In this document: positions 9,611 through 19,068 of the stretch, piece by piece
Position numbering within the stretch: the stretch's first letter is position 1
Layout: each line of letters begins with the position of its first letter
Origin: Paraburkholderia sprentiae WSM5005
Lineage (GTDB): Bacteria; Pseudomonadota; Gammaproteobacteria; Burkholderiales; Burkholderiaceae
Direction: 5' to 3'
Length of the DNA stretch: 64,000 bases
Assembly (NCBI RefSeq): GCF_001865575.2
Contig: NZ_CP017562.2
Span: 620,001-684,000 of the forward strand
Notes under the pieces: generated by a model
Seen by the model: the letters and a program-made list of their open reading frames with translations, nothing else
What the model was told of the DNA's origin: nothing
Databases searched by the model: none
Made by a program: the position numbers and the translations under genes

Positions 9611-10059
9611 GAGACGCTCCTCCGGTTATTGGCAACGACTTTTGGTACTGCAGATGGACCGAAGCTGCGAAGCCGTGTGCTCCGCGCTCGGCGATGACGC
9701 TTCGACGCAATGTTCGTCGGAAGGGAATCGCCTAAATCACTTTGGTTGATTTAGTACAGCAGGTGCGCGGCCGGTCGTCAAGGCAATATGAAACGCGGAA
9801 ATTTGCCGCGCTGGCGATCACGTGCAGGCTGATAGCCTTGTGTGGCAAGGCTTTGACGCCGTCTTGCGGTGCGCAACGGTGCGCCTCGGCTTCGGGAAAA
9901 TCCCTGGCTCGATTGAAAGCTGTTTGAATGCTTAATGGCGACTTTCCGCGCAATTTGCGGCGCGTCACGCGTTTTCGCTGAGCGCCGAATACCGAGCAGC
10001 CGGCGCGGCGGAATAGCGCTTGCTCGCGTCGACAGAACGTCAACCTGTCGGAGAGGCGC
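9611..10059. promoter_or_regulatory. Divergent intergenic region between the sugar ABC operon and an MFS gene
   Basis: A 449-bp non-coding stretch. It contains the 23-bp palindrome at 9732-9754 about 120 bp before the binding-protein start. The remainder has no supported gene. A good ribosome-binding site (ggagaggcgc) precedes the MFS start at 10060. Confidence 0.6.
9732..9754. promoter_or_regulatory. Palindromic operator, probable ROK repressor site
   Basis: The sequence ctaaatca-ctttggt-tgatttag has perfect 8-bp arms around a 7-bp centre and is AT-rich against a GC-rich background. Length, spacing and position upstream of the sugar ABC operon fit a NagC/Mlc-type ROK operator. Binding by the ROK protein at 5399-6643 is inferred. 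Confidence 0.65.
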
Positions 10060-11268
10060 ATGGATGTGCATGGGTCGCAGCGACGGCTCGGCGCTCGCGG
10101 ATCACTGCTCGCCGCCGCCGTGGTGATTGGCGTGCTGTACGCGGGCAGCACGATGGTCACGCCGCTCTATCCGCTGTATCAACGCCGGTTCGGCTTGTCC
10201 GAGCTGACCATCACGCTCGTGTACGCGACTTACGTGATCGGCAATCTCGGCGCGTTGTTTCTCTTCGGTCGCGTGTCCGACCAGGTCGGGCGCCGATCGG
10301 TCAGTCTGGTCGTGCTCGCAGCGGCGATCGCGAGCACGCTGTGCTTCCTGTTCGCCACCCATGCGGCGTGGCTGTTCGTCGCCCGCGCCGTGAGCGGTCT
10401 CGCGATCGGCGTCGGCGCCGCCACGGCAACCGCGTGGATCGCGGAATTGCACCCCGGCGCCGACAAGGCGCCCGCTAGCCGCCTTGCCGCGGCGGTCAAT
10501 CTGGCCGGGCTCGCAGTGGGGTCGTTGCTGACCGGTCTGCTCGCGCAATTCGCGCCCTGGCCGTTGCGCACCGTGTTCGCCGTTTATCTGTTGACGCTTC
10601 TGCTTACCGCGGCGTTGACGGCGCTCGCGTGCGAAACGGTGCAGGCGCGCGCCCGGTCGTTTGCGCAGGTGTCGTTCGCGCCGCGCATCGGTGTGCCCGC
10701 GCAATTGCGCGTGGCATTCGTCGTGCCCGCGGTCACCGCATTCGCGACCTTCGCGCTGCTCGGCTTTTTCGCGGCGCTGTTGCCCAATCTGATCGCTAAC
10801 AGCATGCATCTGCACAGCCCCGCGCTGAGCGGGGCGCTCGTCGCCGAACTGTTCGCCGCGAGCACGATCACGGTGATCGTCACGCCGACACTCACCGCCC
10901 GCACCGCGATGCTCGCCGGACTGTGGCTGCTGCCCCCGAGCCTCGGGTTGCTGCTGTGGGCGCAGGTGGTCGCGTCGATCGCGGTGTTGATCGCGGCGAC
11001 GGCGCTGTGTGGCATCGCAGCCGCGCTCGGGTTTCGCGGCAGTCTGCAGGAGATCAACCGGCTCGCGCCCGCGGACCAACGCGCCGAAATGCTATCGGCG
11101 TATCTGCTGTGCTGCTACACCGGCAACTCGTTGCCGGCGGTCGGCATTGCGCTGCTGTCGACCCGGGTCGGACATTTGTGGGCGAACGTCGCGTTCGCGG
11201 TGGTCTCCGCGGCATTGGCCTTTATTGCGTTGGCGGTCGGTGCGCGCCAGCCGCGTCACGCGAGTTGA
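10060..11268 (+). CDS. MFS transporter
   Basis: A 402-residue protein with about 12 hydrophobic segments. It has an MFS loop 2-3 signature (GRVSDQVGRRSV, about residues 69-80), which is the conserved G-x-x-x-D-R-x-G-R-R type. It is a single gene, divergent from the sugar operon and convergent with the LacI gene. No substrate can be assigned; small-molecule or drug efflux is the default guess. Confidence 0.83.
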   Translation: MDVHGSQRRLGARGSLLAAAVVIGVLYAGSTMVTPLYPLYQRRFGLSELTITLVYATYVIGNLGALFLFGRVSDQVGRRSVSLVVLAAAIASTLCFLFATHAAWLFVARAVSGLAIGVGAATATAWIAELHPGADKAPASRLAAAVNLAGLAVGSLLTGLLAQFAPWPLRTVFAVYLLTLLLTAALTALACETVQARARSFAQVSFAPRIGVPAQLRVAFVVPAVTAFATFALLGFFAALLPNLIANSMHLHSPALSGALVAELFAASTITVIVTPTLTARTAMLAGLWLLPPSLGLLLWAQVVASIAVLIAATALCGIAAALGFRGSLQEINRLAPADQRAEMLSAYLLCCYTGNSLPAVGIALLSTRVGHLWANVAFAVVSAALAFIALAVGARQPRHAS

Positions 11269-11330
11269 CGCACCGCAAGCTGACCGAACTCCGTCGATCG
11301 CAACGTCAGCTCGCAGTGGTGACGGCGACC

Positions 11331-12374
11331 TCAACGCGAACGCGGCACGGCGGTCGACGCGCGGACGATCAGTTTGGGCTCGGACGAAATTCGCATCGGC
11401 ACGCGCGCCGCCACCTCCCGCGCGCCGCGTCCCGCCTGCCCGTACGACGTCTCGATCAGCTCGCGCAACAGTGCCACCGCAAGTCCGGCGACCTCGACCG
11501 TCGGCACGGCCACCGTCGTCAGCGCGGGGCGCGACTCGCGCGCGAGCTGGATGTCGGTGATGCCGATCACGGACAGGTCCTGCGGCACGTGAAGGCCCAG
11601 ATCCGCGGCCGCGTGCAGCGCGCCGAGCGCGGGCAAGTCGTTGGTCGCGAAGATCGCGCTCAGTTGCGGATCGGCTTCGAGCAGCGCGCGCGCCGCGAGG
11701 TAGCCGCCGTGGATCGTGTCGGCCGCGTGCCGCACGCGATTCTTCGTCACGCCGGCCGCGCGCAACGCATCGATGAAACCTTCGTAGCGCGCCGCATGAA
11801 TGCCCGACGCCTTGCTGCCGACGATCGCACCAAAACGCCGATGCCCGAGTTCGAGCAGATGCTCGCCGGCCAATTTGCCGGCCAGCCGGAAATCGACCGC
11901 GACGCACGGCAGCCCAGGCGGCTCGTTGGGCCGCTCCCACATGCACAGCACGACCGGCGTGCCACGCGCTTCGGTGTTGCGCAGATCGGCGAAATCGAGA
12001 TTCGCGTTCGTGACGAGCACGCCTTCGGACAAGGTGCCGGCGATCTGGTCAAGGTACGCGCGGCCGCTCAGTGGATCTTCGTTGGTATTGCAGATGATCA
12101 CGAAGTGGCCGCTCGTGCGCGCGGCACGTTCGACCGCAAGCGCGAACTCCGGATAGAACGGATTGGCGATGCTCGACACCATCAGCGCAAGCGTCGGCGC
12201 GCGGCCCTCGGCAAGCGCACGCGCTGCAAGATGCGGCCGATAGCCGAGCGCCGCGACCGCGTCGAGCACGCGTTGCCGGGTCGTTTCGCCAACCCGGCCG
12301 CGCTTGCGCAGCACGTTCGACACCGTGGCTGGCGTGACGCCGGCATGACGCGCGACTTCGCTGAGTGTGGGCAT
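11331..12374 (-). CDS. LacI-family transcriptional regulator
   Basis: A 347-residue repressor. The N-terminal helix-turn-helix TLSEVARHAGVTPATVSNVL (residues 3-22) is textbook LacI and fixes the start at 12374. A longer upstream reading has no support. The C-terminal part is a periplasmic-binding-like sugar sensor (IANPFYPEFA, ICNTNEDP). It is divergent from the ABC/beta-galactosidase operon, with a perfect palindrome between them. It most likely represses that operon until a galactoside inducer binds. Confidence 0.9.
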   Translation of the reverse strand: MPTLSEVARHAGVTPATVSNVLRKRGRVGETTRQRVLDAVAALGYRPHLAARALAEGRAPTLALMVSSIANPFYPEFALAVERAARTSGHFVIICNTNEDPLSGRAYLDQIAGTLSEGVLVTNANLDFADLRNTEARGTPVVLCMWERPNEPPGLPCVAVDFRLAGKLAGEHLLELGHRRFGAIVGSKASGIHAARYEGFIDALRAAGVTKNRVRHAADTIHGGYLAARALLEADPQLSAIFATNDLPALGALHAAADLGLHVPQDLSVIGITDIQLARESRPALTTVAVPTVEVAGLAVALLRELIETSYGQAGRGAREVAARVPMRISSEPKLIVRASTAVPRSR

Positions 12375-12515
12375 GATGTTCTCAATAGTTGGGATGGCTG
12401 TCCGACATTTGCATCGCAACGCGAGGCGCGGCAACATCTGTCGGCGAACAAACGTACAAAACGATCTCGGAGACAGACCTATCGATCGCCTTGCGATCGA
12501 TTTTTTGGTCTTGCT

Positions 12516-12531
12516 GATTAAGCGCTTAATC
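12516..12531. promoter_or_regulatory. LacI-type operator between divergent genes
   Basis: gattaagc-gcttaatc is a perfect 16-bp palindrome with the central CG typical of LacI/PurR-class operators. It lies 142 bp from the LacI start and 38 bp before the ABC ATPase start. A partial copy (gattaaatc, 12546-12554) follows. It could control both directions. Confidence 0.75.
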
Positions 12532-12568
12532 TCCGACTTCGCGCCGATTAAATCACGGAGTCGATGCA

Positions 12569-13735
12569 ATGGCGAGCATTTCGTTACGAGGCGTGCAGAA
12601 GGCGTATGGCGACGGTGCACCGGTGATTCGCAACGTCGATCTGGACATCGGGGAAAACGAGTTCTGCGTGTTTCTCGGTCCGTCGGGCTGCGGTAAGTCC
12701 ACGCTGCTGCGCATGATCGCCGGGCTCGAGGATGTGACCGACGGCGACCTGTCGATCGGCGGGAGCATCGTCAACGACGTGCCGGCCGCGCAGCGCGGCG
12801 TCGCGATGGTGTTCCAGAGCTATGCGCTGTTTCCGCACATGAGCGTGTTCGAGAACATGGCGTTCGGCCTGAAGCTCGCGAAGACCCCCAAGGATGAAAT
12901 CGAGCGCAAGGTGCGCGAAGCCGCGCGCGTCCTGCAACTCGAAGCGCTGCTCGAGCGCAAGCCGAAGGCGCTGTCGGGCGGGCAGCGGCAGCGCGTCGCG
13001 ATCGGCCGCGCGATCGTTCGCGAGCCCGGCGTGTTTCTGTTCGACGAACCGCTGTCCAATCTCGACGCAACCTTGCGTGGGCAAACCCGCGTGGAAATCG
13101 CGCGTCTGCATAAGCAGTTTGCGAAGGCGAGCGTGGTCTACGTGACGCACGATCAGATCGAAGCGATGACGCTGGCCGACAAGATCGTGCTGCTGCATTC
13201 GGGCAAGGACACCGAGCGCTACGGCAGCATCGCGCAGATCGGCGCGCCGCTCGAGCTGTATCACCGGCCCAGGAGCCGCTTCGTAGCCGGCTTTATCGGC
13301 TCTCCGCGCATGAATTTCCTGCCGGGCAAGGTGACGTCTCTCGATGCGCAAGCTGTGCTCATCACGCTCGATCACACTGGCGAGAACGTGCGCGTGCCGG
13401 TGAGCAGCGCGGGATTACAGCCGGCGCAACCGGTCACGCTCGGCGTGCGTCCCGAGCATCTCGAGTTCGTCGATGCATCGGCAGCCACGCTCGCGGCGAC
13501 CGCGCAAGACGGCGTGCTCGCGCGCACCGTGTCGCTCGTCGAGCAGCTCGGCGAGCACAGCTATGTTCACCTCGATCAACCGGGCGGCGCCGTGCTGATC
13601 GCCAAGGCGCCCGGCAACACGCGCCTGGTTCCCGGCGATCGCGCAAGCCTGCGCGTGTCGCGCACGGCCTGTCATCTGTTTACCGAGGACGGCTTCGCGG
13701 CCGCATCGCTCGAATCCGTCGAACATTACGCTTGA
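12569..13735 (+). CDS. Sugar ABC transporter ATP-binding protein (MalK/UgpC type)
   Basis: A 388-residue ATPase of the CUT1 class. Walker A is GPSGCGKST, the signature is [14 protein letters not shown], and Walker B is [14 protein letters not shown]-terminal TOBE/OB regulatory region (GVRPEHLE and beyond) completes the MalK layout. It is the first gene of the rightward operon. The start at 12569 has cacggag upstream. It energises the two permeases at 17126-18962 together with the binding protein at 15820. The ATPase gene is separated from the permeases by the beta-galactosidase gene, an order seen in galactoside operons. Confidence 0.9.
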   Translation: MASISLRGVQKAYGDGAPVIRNVDLDIGENEFCVFLGPSGCGKSTLLRMIAGLEDVTDGDLSIGGSIVNDVPAAQRGVAMVFQSYALFPHMSVFENMAFGLKLAKTPKDEIERKVREAARVLQLEALLERKPKALSGGQRQRVAIGRAIVREPGVFLFDEPLSNLDATLRGQTRVEIARLHKQFAKASVVYVTHDQIEAMTLADKIVLLHSGKDTERYGSIAQIGAPLELYHRPRSRFVAGFIGSPRMNFLPGKVTSLDAQAVLITLDHTGENVRVPVSSAGLQPAQPVTLGVRPEHLEFVDASAATLAATAQDGVLARTVSLVEQLGEHSYVHLDQPGGAVLIAKAPGNTRLVPGDRASLRVSRTACHLFTEDGFAAASLESVEHYA

Positions 13736-13755
13736 AGAACATTGGGGACATAGGG

Positions 13756-15735
13756 ATGCGTATCGGAGTCTGTTATTACCCGGAGCACTGGCCCGAGTCG
13801 ATGTGGGAAGACGACGCGCGGCGGATGAAAGCGCTCGGCATCGAGCAGGTGCGAATCGCGGAATTCGCGTGGAGCCGGATCGAGCCGACGCCTGGCGAAT
13901 ACGATTGGGGCTGGCTCGATCGCGCCGTCGACGTACTCGGCGCGGCTGGCCTGAAGGTCGTCATGTGCACGCCGACCGCGACGCCGCCGAAGTGGCTGAT
14001 CGATCGTCATCCCGACATCCTGCCGGTCGGCGCCGATGGACGCCCGCGCGGTTTCGGTTCACGGCGTCATTACGATTTCTCGTCGCCCGCGTATTTCGAG
14101 GCGTCGCGGCGCATCTGCAGCGCGGTGGCCGAGCGTTACGGTCAGCATCCGGCGGTCGCCTACTGGCAGACCGATAACGAATTCGGCTGTCATCACACCG
14201 TCGTCAGTTATTCGCCGGCCGCGGTCGCGCGCTTTCGCGAGTGGCTCAAGGCGCGTTATCGCACGATCCAGGCGCTGAACGAGGCATGGGGCACGGTGTT
14301 CTGGAGCATGGAATACCGCGGCTTCGAAGACATCGACGCGCCTGTCGGCACCGTGACCGAGGCGCATCCGTCGCATCGGCTCGACTACCGGCGCTTCGCC
14401 TCCGACGAAGTGGCGCGCTACAACCGCATGCAGGTCGAGATCATTCGCGCGCACTCGCCGGGGCGGCCCGTCGCGCACAACTTCATGCAGCTCTTCACCG
14501 AGTTCGATCATTACAAGGTCGCGGCCGATCTCGACGTCGCGGCGTGGGACAGCTATCCGCTCGGCGGGCTCGAAGAGCAGTGGTTCGCGCCGGACGTCAA
14601 GGCGCGCTGGTTGCGTAGTGGTCATCCGGATTTCGCATCGTTCAATCACGATGTGTATCGCGGCATGTCGAAGCTGCCGTTCTGGGTGATGGAGCAGCAG
14701 CCGGGACCGGTGAACTGGGCTCAGTGGAACCCGGCACCGCTGCCGGGCATGGTGCGGCTGTGGAGCTGGGAAGCGTTCGCGCACGGCGCGGGCTGTGTGT
14801 CGTATTTCCGCTGGCGTCAGGCGCCGTTCGCGCAGGAGCAGATGCATGCGGGGCTCAATACGCCCGACAACCGGCTCGACGTTGGCGGCAGTGAAGCATC
14901 CCAGGTGGCGTCGGAAATCCACACGGTGCTCGCCGCACATGCCGATGCCAACGCGCAGATCCGCTCGAAAGTCGCGCTCGTCTACGACTACGAAGCGAAG
15001 TGGTTGTTCGAGATTCATCCGCAGGGCGCGGACTTTCACTATCCGCGGTTTGCGTTCGAGTACTACTCGGCTTTGCGCGCGCTAGGACTCGACGTCGATG
15101 TCGTGCCGGTCGATGCATCGTTCGATGGCTATAGCCTTATCGTCGTGCCGCCGCTGCCGGTCGTGCCTGACGATTTCGCCGAACGTCTGACGCGCTCGGG
15201 CGCGCAAGTCGTGCTCGGTCCACGCACCGGTTCGAAGACGCGCGAGCTGCGGATTCCGGCGAATCTGCCGCCTGGCGCATTGACGTCGGTGCTGCCGCTG
15301 CGCGTATGGCGCGTCGAGTCGATGCGGCCGAACGTGACCGAAGCGGTGCTGCTCGGACAGACAGGCGGTACGGCCGATGGTGTCGCGCGGCACTGGCGCG
15401 ATTTCATCGACAGCGATGGGCCCGCTTCATTCGACGTGCGCGCGCGTTTCGCGGACGATCATCCGGCGTACGTGCGAAGCGGCGCGTATCACTACTTCGC
15501 GAGCCTGTTCGACGACGCTTTGACCATGCGCCTGTTCGCGCGGATCGCGCAGGAAGCGGGCCTCGACACGCAGGCACTCGGCGATAGTCTGCGCATCAGC
15601 CGTCGCGGCGGACTGACCTATGTGTTCAATTACGGCGATCAAGTCCACACGCTCGACAACGTATCGGACGACGCATTCGTGATCGGTTCGCACGAGGTGG
15701 CGCCGCAAGGTGTGGCGGTCTACCGCTCGCAATAG
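13756..15735 (+). CDS. Beta-galactosidase, glycoside hydrolase family 42
   Basis: A 659-residue cytoplasmic enzyme that hydrolyses terminal beta-galactosides. It has the GH42 N-terminal signature [13 protein letters not shown], the acid/base Glu142 in QTDNEFG and the nucleophile Glu313 in [12 protein letters not shown]. The trimerisation-like and C-terminal beta domains follow, so length is normal. Start 13756 (RIGVCYYPE) has aggg upstream; the TTG at 13732 is less likely. It lies inside a CUT1 transporter operon, so it probably cleaves imported galacto-oligosaccharides. There is no signal peptide. Confidence 0.93.
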   Translation: MRIGVCYYPEHWPESMWEDDARRMKALGIEQVRIAEFAWSRIEPTPGEYDWGWLDRAVDVLGAAGLKVVMCTPTATPPKWLIDRHPDILPVGADGRPRGFGSRRHYDFSSPAYFEASRRICSAVAERYGQHPAVAYWQTDNEFGCHHTVVSYSPAAVARFREWLKARYRTIQALNEAWGTVFWSMEYRGFEDIDAPVGTVTEAHPSHRLDYRRFASDEVARYNRMQVEIIRAHSPGRPVAHNFMQLFTEFDHYKVAADLDVAAWDSYPLGGLEEQWFAPDVKARWLRSGHPDFASFNHDVYRGMSKLPFWVMEQQPGPVNWAQWNPAPLPGMVRLWSWEAFAHGAGCVSYFRWRQAPFAQEQMHAGLNTPDNRLDVGGSEASQVASEIHTVLAAHADANAQIRSKVALVYDYEAKWLFEIHPQGADFHYPRFAFEYYSALRALGLDVDVVPVDASFDGYSLIVVPPLPVVPDDFAERLTRSGAQVVLGPRTGSKTRELRIPANLPPGALTSVLPLRVWRVESMRPNVTEAVLLGQTGGTADGVARHWRDFIDSDGPASFDVRARFADDHPAYVRSGAYHYFASLFDDALTMRLFARIAQEAGLDTQALGDSLRISRRGGLTYVFNYGDQVHTLDNVSDDAFVIGSHEVAPQGVAVYRSQ

Positions 15736-15819
15736 AAGTTGGCCGTAGCAATCCCATGCAGTGATTCGACATCGAAGCGACAACGACGCAAAAATCATCA
15801 AAGAAAGGAGACAGTCAGA

Positions 15820-17073
15820 ATGAAATTGAAACCACGCAAGATTCTGCTGGCGCTCGCGCTGGCCGCGGTTGCCGCGGGAACCTCCGTCGCCAGCACCGCG
15901 CAGGCGAGCACGCTCGCATTGAACATCGCCTACAAGGGCGCGGGCCAGCGCGCGGTGTGGCAGCAGGTGGTCGACGAGTTCAAGAAAGCGCACCCCGGAA
16001 TCGACGTGAAGGTGTCGTTCATCGATGAAGAAGCCTATAAGGTTCAGTTACCGGGCTGGCTTTCCACTGTCGCGCCCGATATCGTCAACTGGCATGACGG
16101 CGAACGCATGGCGTATTACGCGCAGCGCGGCCTGTTCGACGATCTGACCGGCGACTGGCAGAAGAACGGCTGGAACGACATGTATGCGTCGACGAAAGAA
16201 GCATCGTCGTACAAGGGCAAGCAGTATGCCGCGCCGACCGTGTACTACTCGTGGGGAATGTTCTATCGCAAGGACCTGTTTGAGAAGGCCGGCATCAAGG
16301 GCGAGCCGAAAACGTGGGACGAGTTTCTCGATGCCTCGAAAAAGCTGAAGGCCGCCGGCATTACGCCGATCGCGGTGGCGGGCCGCGATGCGTGGACGCT
16401 TGCCGGCTGGTTCGACTATCTGGATCTGCGCCTGAACGGCAACGCGTTTCATCAGAAGCTGATGGCCGGCGAGATCCCGTACACCGATCCGCGCGTGAAG
16501 AAGGTCTATACGACGTGGAAGCAACTGATCGACGACGGCTACTTCATCAATAATTCACTGTCCTACGATCTCGACGCGGTGCAGCCGTTCCTGTTCCAGG
16601 GCAAGGCCGGCATGATGCTGATGGGGACCTTCATTGCGGCGGGTTTCCCCGACAACGTGAAGCCGCAGATGGGATATTTCCAGTTCCCGATCATCGACGC
16701 CAAGGTGCCGACCGCCGAGGATGGGCCGGTCGAATCGCTGCATATTCCATCGAAGGCGAAGAACAAGTCCGATGCGCACACGTTCCTTGCTTTCGTCGAG
16801 ACGCCCGAGATCGGCGCGCAACTCGGGAAGGGACTGGGCTCGTTGTCCGCGAACAGCAAGTCGCCCGAGCCTGAAGATGCGGTTTCGAAAATCGGCTTCC
16901 AGATCCTGTCGAATACGAAGGGCGGTATCGCGCAGTTCTATGATCGCGACATGACGAAGGAAATGGCCGACGAAGGGATGAAGGGGATGCAGCAGTTCGT
17001 CTCCGATCCGTCGAAAGTCGACGACATCCTCGCGCAGCTCGAACAGACGCGTCAGCGTATCTACAAGAAGTGA
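15820..17073 (+). CDS. Extracellular sugar-binding protein of CUT1 ABC transporter
   Basis: A 417-residue family 1 solute-binding protein. The signal peptide (residues 1 to about 31) ends near AQAST. The mature part shows the expected start (ALNIAYKGAGQRAVWQQVVDEF). The start at 15820 follows aaaggag; a longer in-frame extension from 15739 lacks a signal-peptide start. It lies between the beta-galactosidase and permease genes. It delivers an oligosaccharide, probably a galactoside, to the permeases. Confidence 0.9.
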   Translation: MKLKPRKILLALALAAVAAGTSVASTAQASTLALNIAYKGAGQRAVWQQVVDEFKKAHPGIDVKVSFIDEEAYKVQLPGWLSTVAPDIVNWHDGERMAYYAQRGLFDDLTGDWQKNGWNDMYASTKEASSYKGKQYAAPTVYYSWGMFYRKDLFEKAGIKGEPKTWDEFLDASKKLKAAGITPIAVAGRDAWTLAGWFDYLDLRLNGNAFHQKLMAGEIPYTDPRVKKVYTTWKQLIDDGYFINNSLSYDLDAVQPFLFQGKAGMMLMGTFIAAGFPDNVKPQMGYFQFPIIDAKVPTAEDGPVESLHIPSKAKNKSDAHTFLAFVETPEIGAQLGKGLGSLSANSKSPEPEDAVSKIGFQILSNTKGGIAQFYDRDMTKEMADEGMKGMQQFVSDPSKVDDILAQLEQTRQRIYKK

Positions 17074-17125
17074 GCGGCGGCGGCCGCAAGGCCGCTGTCC
17101 GATGCATCGGATCGGGAGATTGATC

Positions 17126-18100
17126 GTGTCGCATTCCGTCAGCCGGCATAGCGTCGGCGGTCCTGTTGAAGCGGGCGCACCAGGCTTGCCGGCGTCAGGC
17201 GGCGCGCTGGGCGGTGCGTCCGTCCCATCGCGCCGGCGCGGGCCGACACCGACCGCGCGGCGGCAGCGGCGCGCCGCGTTCCTGTTCCTCGCGCCGGCCT
17301 GCTTCATGGTGGCGGTGTACGTGGTGTGGCCGATCGTCTCGACGATCCGCCTGAGCTTCTTCAACTGGGATGGGATGACCGAGCCGACCTTCATCGGCCT
17401 CGCGAACTACATCGAGCTGCTCCATACGCCGACGTTCTATACGGCGCTGAAGAACAACCTGATCTGGCTGGTGCTGTTCCTGCTCGCACCGCCAATGGGT
17501 CTCGGCGTCGCGCTGTATCTGAATCAGGCGGTGGCCGGCATCCGTATCGTCAAGTCGCTGTTTTTCGCGCCGTTCGTGTTGTCGGGCGTCGTGGTCGGGC
17601 TGGTATTTTCATGGTTCTACGATCCGACCTTCGGCCTGCTCGCGATGATCCTCGGTCACGGCGTGCCGGTGCTCGGGGACCCGCGCTATGCGACGTTCGG
17701 CATCGTGTTCGCCGCGCTGTGGCCGCAAACCGCGTACTGCATGATTCTGTATCTGACCGGCTTGACGACGTTAAACGCCGAGCAGATCGAAGCTGCGCGA
17801 ATGGAAGGCGCGCAGGGGTGGTCGATGCTATGGCATGTGATTCTGCCGCAATTGCGGCCCACGACGTTCATGGCGATCGTCGTGACGATCATCGGCGCGC
17901 TGCGCAGCTTCGATCTGATTTCGGTGATGACGGGCGGTGGTCCGTTCGAAAGCTCGACGGTGCTCGCCTATTTCATGTACGACCAGGCGATCAAGTATTA
18001 CCGCATCGGCTATTCGGCGGCGATCGCGGTGGTGCTGTTCGGCATCATGCTCGTGTACATCGTTTATCACCTGCGGCGGATGCTGCGCGCCGAGCAATAA
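17126..18100 (+). CDS. Sugar ABC transporter permease 1 (MalF/LacF type)
   Basis: An integral membrane protein with six hydrophobic segments and the EAA loop (EAARMEGAQGWSMLWHVILPQL), which docks to the ATPase. The first 50 residues are a Gly/Ser/Pro-rich cytoplasmic extension. GTG 17126 has gggag seven bases upstream and is preferred to the in-frame ATG at 17102, which lacks a ribosome-binding site; the start is uncertain. It is 10 bp upstream of its partner permease. Confidence 0.88.
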   Translation: MSHSVSRHSVGGPVEAGAPGLPASGGALGGASVPSRRRGPTPTARRQRRAAFLFLAPACFMVAVYVVWPIVSTIRLSFFNWDGMTEPTFIGLANYIELLHTPTFYTALKNNLIWLVLFLLAPPMGLGVALYLNQAVAGIRIVKSLFFAPFVLSGVVVGLVFSWFYDPTFGLLAMILGHGVPVLGDPRYATFGIVFAALWPQTAYCMILYLTGLTTLNAEQIEAARMEGAQGWSMLWHVILPQLRPTTFMAIVVTIIGALRSFDLISVMTGGGPFESSTVLAYFMYDQAIKYYRIGYSAAIAVVLFGIMLVYIVYHLRRMLRAEQ

Positions 18101-18110
18101 GGAGCCGCTG

Positions 18111-18962
18111 ATGTTTCCGATTCCGATCGACAAATGGAAGCCGGCCACGCGCCGTGCGTACAAGCTGACGCTGCCGATTGCACTCGTGATCTGGCTGCTG
18201 CCGATGATCGCGGTACTCGTCACGTCCGTGCGTTCGACCGAAGAGCTGAGCGAGGGCAACTACTGGGGATGGCCGAAGCACTTCGCGATGTTCGACAATT
18301 ATCGCGAGGCATTGACGACGTCGCCGATGCTGCATTACTTCTGGAACAGCGTGCTGATCACGTTGCCTTCGGTGGTGGGCTCGATCGCACTCGCGGCAAT
18401 GGCGGGCTTCGCGTTGGCGGTCTATCGCTTTCGGGGCAATTCGACGCTATTCGCCACGTTCGTCGCGGGCAACTTCGTACCCGTCCAGGTGCTGATGATT
18501 CCCGTGCGCGACCTGTCGTTGCAACTCGGGCTGTTCAATACCGTGAGCGCGCTGATTCTGTTTCATGTGTCGTTTCAGACCGGCTTTTGCGCACTGTTTC
18601 TGCGCAACTTCATCAAGCAGTTGCCGTTCGAACTGGTGGAGGCGGCGCGCATCGAAGGCGCGAACGAGTGGACCGTGTTCTTCAGGATCGTGCTGCCGCT
18701 GATTCGTCCCGCGCTCGCGGCGTTGGCGATCCTGGTGTTCACGTTCGTGTGGAACGACTATTTCTGGGCGTTGTGTCTGACGCAAGGCGATGACGCGGCA
18801 CCGATCACCGTCGGCGTGGCCGCGCTGAAGGGGCAGTGGACGACCGCGTGGAATCTCGTTTCGGCGGGATCGATTCTGGCGGCGCTGCCGTCGGTCGCGA
18901 TGTTCTTCGCGATGCAGAAGCATTTTGTCGCGGGCTTGACGTTCGGCGCGACGAAGGGGTGA
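18111..18962 (+). CDS. Sugar ABC transporter permease 2 (MalG/LacG type)
   Basis: A 283-residue membrane protein with six hydrophobic segments and an EAA loop (EAARIEGANEWTVFFRIVLPLI). The start at 18111 has aaggag exactly upstream. It pairs with the preceding permease to form the channel. It is the last gene of the operon; a hairpin follows and the next gene is convergent. Confidence 0.9.
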   Translation: MFPIPIDKWKPATRRAYKLTLPIALVIWLLPMIAVLVTSVRSTEELSEGNYWGWPKHFAMFDNYREALTTSPMLHYFWNSVLITLPSVVGSIALAAMAGFALAVYRFRGNSTLFATFVAGNFVPVQVLMIPVRDLSLQLGLFNTVSALILFHVSFQTGFCALFLRNFIKQLPFELVEAARIEGANEWTVFFRIVLPLIRPALAALAILVFTFVWNDYFWALCLTQGDDAAPITVGVAALKGQWTTAWNLVSAGSILAALPSVAMFFAMQKHFVAGLTFGATKG

Positions 18963-19027
18963 AGAGGTTTGCGCGCGGTCACGCTGCGTAGACTGCCGCC
19001 GCGTTCCTCCATCAGCCAGCAAACGAG

Positions 19028-19057
19028 GCCTTCCTCCCTGAGAACAGGAAGGAAGGC
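19028..19057. terminator. Hairpin between convergent genes
   Basis: gccttcct-(14 nt)-aggaaggc gives an 8-bp perfect stem in the 106-bp gap between the convergent permease and lipoprotein genes. It may stop transcription from both sides, although a T-run is lacking. Confidence 0.45.
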
Positions 19058-19068
19058 GCTTGCCGCTA

